A stretch of DNA of 64,000 nt, taken from NCBI GenBank assembly GCA_001939145.1, contig LSRX01000070.1:457047-521046 (forward strand). The letters are read 5' to 3'. Shown here piece after piece: positions 62,435 to 64,000 of the stretch (within the stretch, counting starts at the first letter, position 1; every line of letters starts with the position of its first letter). A model generated the notes under the pieces. It ran no database searches and was not told where the DNA came from. It was given only the letters and a program-made list of their open reading frames with translations. This DNA comes from Symbiodinium microadriaticum (taxonomy: Eukaryota > Sar > Dinophyceae > Suessiales > Symbiodiniaceae). The position numbers and the translations under genes were made by a program.

Positions 62435-62797
62435 TGCCCAAAATAGGCAGAAACTGCCACAGTCATGGCTGTGGTTCTCCGGGCCGTCTTTGCTGCACAA
62501 CGTGCTTGAAGCACCATTTACTGCTTATAGGCTTTAAGGGTAACTATTGATGCCAAGCTGGGCTCGGCTGGGTGAAGGTTGAACTGGAGATCTTCCTCAG
62601 ACTGTTTTCCTTCGCAGTACAAAACGTGCATGCAGCTGAAATGGCGACTCTCCATGGTTCTTCTGCATCGTGTGAAAGAGGTCCTGGCTCTTTGACTGAC
62701 TACGAACTGGGCTTGAGGAAGTCGTCCTCCCTCATCACGTAGCCCGAAATCAGTGAAAAGGCTGAGTGCTTGCAGGCTGGAGTGTGCCATCCCCAAA
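62435..62797. other. Unique sequence, no gene seen
   Basis: A 92-codon minus frame (62518-62796) starts at the next telomeric island; no domain recognised. Confidence 0.4.
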
Positions 62798-62890
62798 AAC
62801 CTAAACCCTAAACCCCAAAACCCTAAACCCTAAACCCTAAACCCTAAAACCCTAAACCCCAAAACCCTAAAACCTTAAACCCTAAACCCG
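62798..62890 (-). repeat. C-rich telomeric array
   Basis: About twelve units of CCCTAAA and CCCCAAAA, well preserved. Confidence 0.94.
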
Positions 62891-63240
62891 TTGTACTCGA
62901 GATAGTCGTCACCCAGTGTGAGATCCTGTTACGCCGAGCCACACGCAGGACCCAGGGCCCGAAAGTCATCTCTCAGGTTACATGGAACCACAGCAAAATA
63001 TCCCTACGTGTCCAGTATCATGGGGAACTAAAGGTTAGCCTTTCGGAGTATGTAGGGGTTATGGTACCCCAAAAAACTTATATTAAAGGTCACTTACTAC
63101 TCTTCTACTCAGCATCTCCTATGACAGAAAGCAAGGTAAGAGTCGACTGAAAGGCATTTACATCCCCAGCCCCGCGAACTCCAAAGTGGAAGCCGCCATG
63201 CACAGCGCGCCACTTGCAACCGGAGCCCTTCCCTAGCTTT
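62891..63240. other. Unique sequence, no gene seen
   Basis: GTAGGGGTTATGGTACCCCA near 63052-63071 is a small imperfect hairpin. Confidence 0.4.
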
Positions 63241-63352
63241 AAGGGTTCCTTAAAGGGATGTATAATAAGGGTCCCTTTTGAGGGCTCCTTAAAGGGATCT
63301 ATAAGGGTCCCGTTTTAAGGTTCCTTAAAGGGATCTATAAGGGTCCCTTTTC
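63241..63352 (+). repeat. ~38-bp tandem repeat, three copies
   Basis: GGTTCCTTAAAGGGATCTAT then AAGGGTCCCTTTT in three successive units (starts about 63244, 63283, 63319). AAGGGTCCC also recalls the subterminal part of family A. Confidence 0.9.
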
Positions 63353-63452
63353 GGAACTGAAATCGGGTTGTGGCGCAGACCATACAACTCTACAGCTACA
63401 TAGTACTATAGACCAGGGACATAAAGTATTGAGTATTACGACTGCTGTGTTA

Positions 63453-63557
63453 ATGTAGGGACCTTAATAATTGGAACAGAGTTTTGGGCTTTAAAGTACC
63501 ATAATTATGATAAGGAACCCCCCAAAATAGTTTTGGTAATTATTAAGGCCCCTAAAT
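63453..63557 (+). mobile_element. Family B fold-back element, copy B12
   Basis: TGTAGGGACCTTAATAATTG on the left, GTAATTATTAAGGCCCCTAA on the right. The interior has GTTTTGGGCTTTAAAGTACC and CCCCCCAAAATAGTTTTGG. TA borders both ends. Confidence 0.92.
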
Positions 63558-63689
63558 TACTTGATCCCACCGGGGGCTTCTCTTTGGAAAGAGCTTGCCA
63601 GCCCAGGTGCCGTTGAATCAACAGCAGTCCACCTCCGAAGGAATGAGGGTGCGAAGAAGCGCTTTTCAATCATAATGATAGTGGTAACG

Positions 63690-63799
63690 ATATGGGTAGC
63701 TCTCAAAATAAGGGTCCCTGTTTAGGTCCCCAACATAGTACGGCACCCGTATAAACAGGACCCTAAAGGGAACCCTAAATTTGTGGGTGCTACCCATAG
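63690..63799 (+). mobile_element. Family A fold-back element, copy A8
   Basis: TATGGGTAGCTCTCAAAATA on the left and TTGTGGGTGCTACCCATA on the right. The core has CCCCAACATAGTACGGCACC. The right arm is more diverged than the left. 4-bp flanks ATAT / ATAG. Confidence 0.9.
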
Positions 63800-64000
63800 A
63801 ACAGTAAGTGCAAAATACAATAATCATGAAACTAAGAGACAATAGTAGAAACACAGATGGCTAAAACAATAACAGCAATAAGCAAAACTTATGCTGTTCG
63901 CCTTTCGCGGTGATGTACTTGACCCATGTCAGGAAACGCCACATGCAGGATATGATGCATGTAGAGCCTACAACCTGCTAGAAAAGATTTCGGCCGTGAG
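63800..64000. other. Unique sequence at window edge
   Basis: A-rich to 63890, then mixed; nothing recognised. Confidence 0.4.

Overview
The window looks like non-coding nuclear DNA of a eukaryote. It is 64 kb of roughly balanced GC with no convincing protein-coding gene, no rRNA or tRNA gene that I can recognise, and no operon-like layout. The dominant signal is the plant/algal-type telomere heptamer TTTAGGG (CCCTAAA on the other strand). It recurs in dozens of short islands of about 15-300 bp, in both orientations, from one end of the window to the other. This telomere type is known from plants, many algae, dinoflagellates, chromerids and several stramenopiles. With the many microsatellites and assembly gaps it fits a microalgal or alveolate genome scaffold best, but I cannot name the genus, and the placement is inference.

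The second layer is a dense set of about 85-130 bp fold-back elements (MITE-like, with terminal inverted repeats and no coding capacity). Family A (TIR GGGTAGTTCTCTAAA) has eight recognisable copies plus fragments. Family B (TIR GGGGCCTTAATAATTAGAA) has about ten copies plus decayed ones. Family C (TIR GGGCTCCAGTTACCTAAAT) has two copies. Families D to K are seen once each. Many are bounded by TA, and one (E, near 3.4 kb) sits in one copy of a local tandem duplication whose other copy is the uninterrupted site, so its TA target duplication can be read directly. No transposase is visible, so any autonomous partner lies elsewhere.

The third layer is simple sequence: (CTAC)n and CCTGCCAG/CTGCCTAC octamers around 7.2-9.0 kb enclosing a CCGAAACCC satellite; GA/CT tracts (12.4, 38.0 kb); GAT/ATC/GTT degenerate trinucleotides (18.7, 20.3, 21.3-22.0, 24.8, 27.2, 28.5, 29.2 kb); a TACATA/ACACAT block broken by a gap (25.2-26.1 kb); TTGCTG (34.9 kb); TATAG (41.0 kb); CAG/TAG (50.1-50.6 kb); GTGTCT (60.6-60.9 kb). 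Three runs of N (10236-10499, 25636-25946, 43641-44000) are gaps; two abut repeat arrays.

The layers interact. Telomeric islands sit inside fold-back elements (46.0 kb), replace an element end (56.25 kb), and in at least one case (2.4 kb) are flanked by a 24-bp duplicated target. That is what patching of staggered double-strand breaks with telomeric DNA would leave. A microsatellite has grown inside a family B element (34.8-35.2 kb). The best candidate for an undescribed system is therefore recurrent insertion of telomeric DNA, together with a set of TA-bounded fold-back elements, rather than a gene cluster. Open reading frames are no longer than chance predicts or are translated repeats, so none is annotated as a gene.
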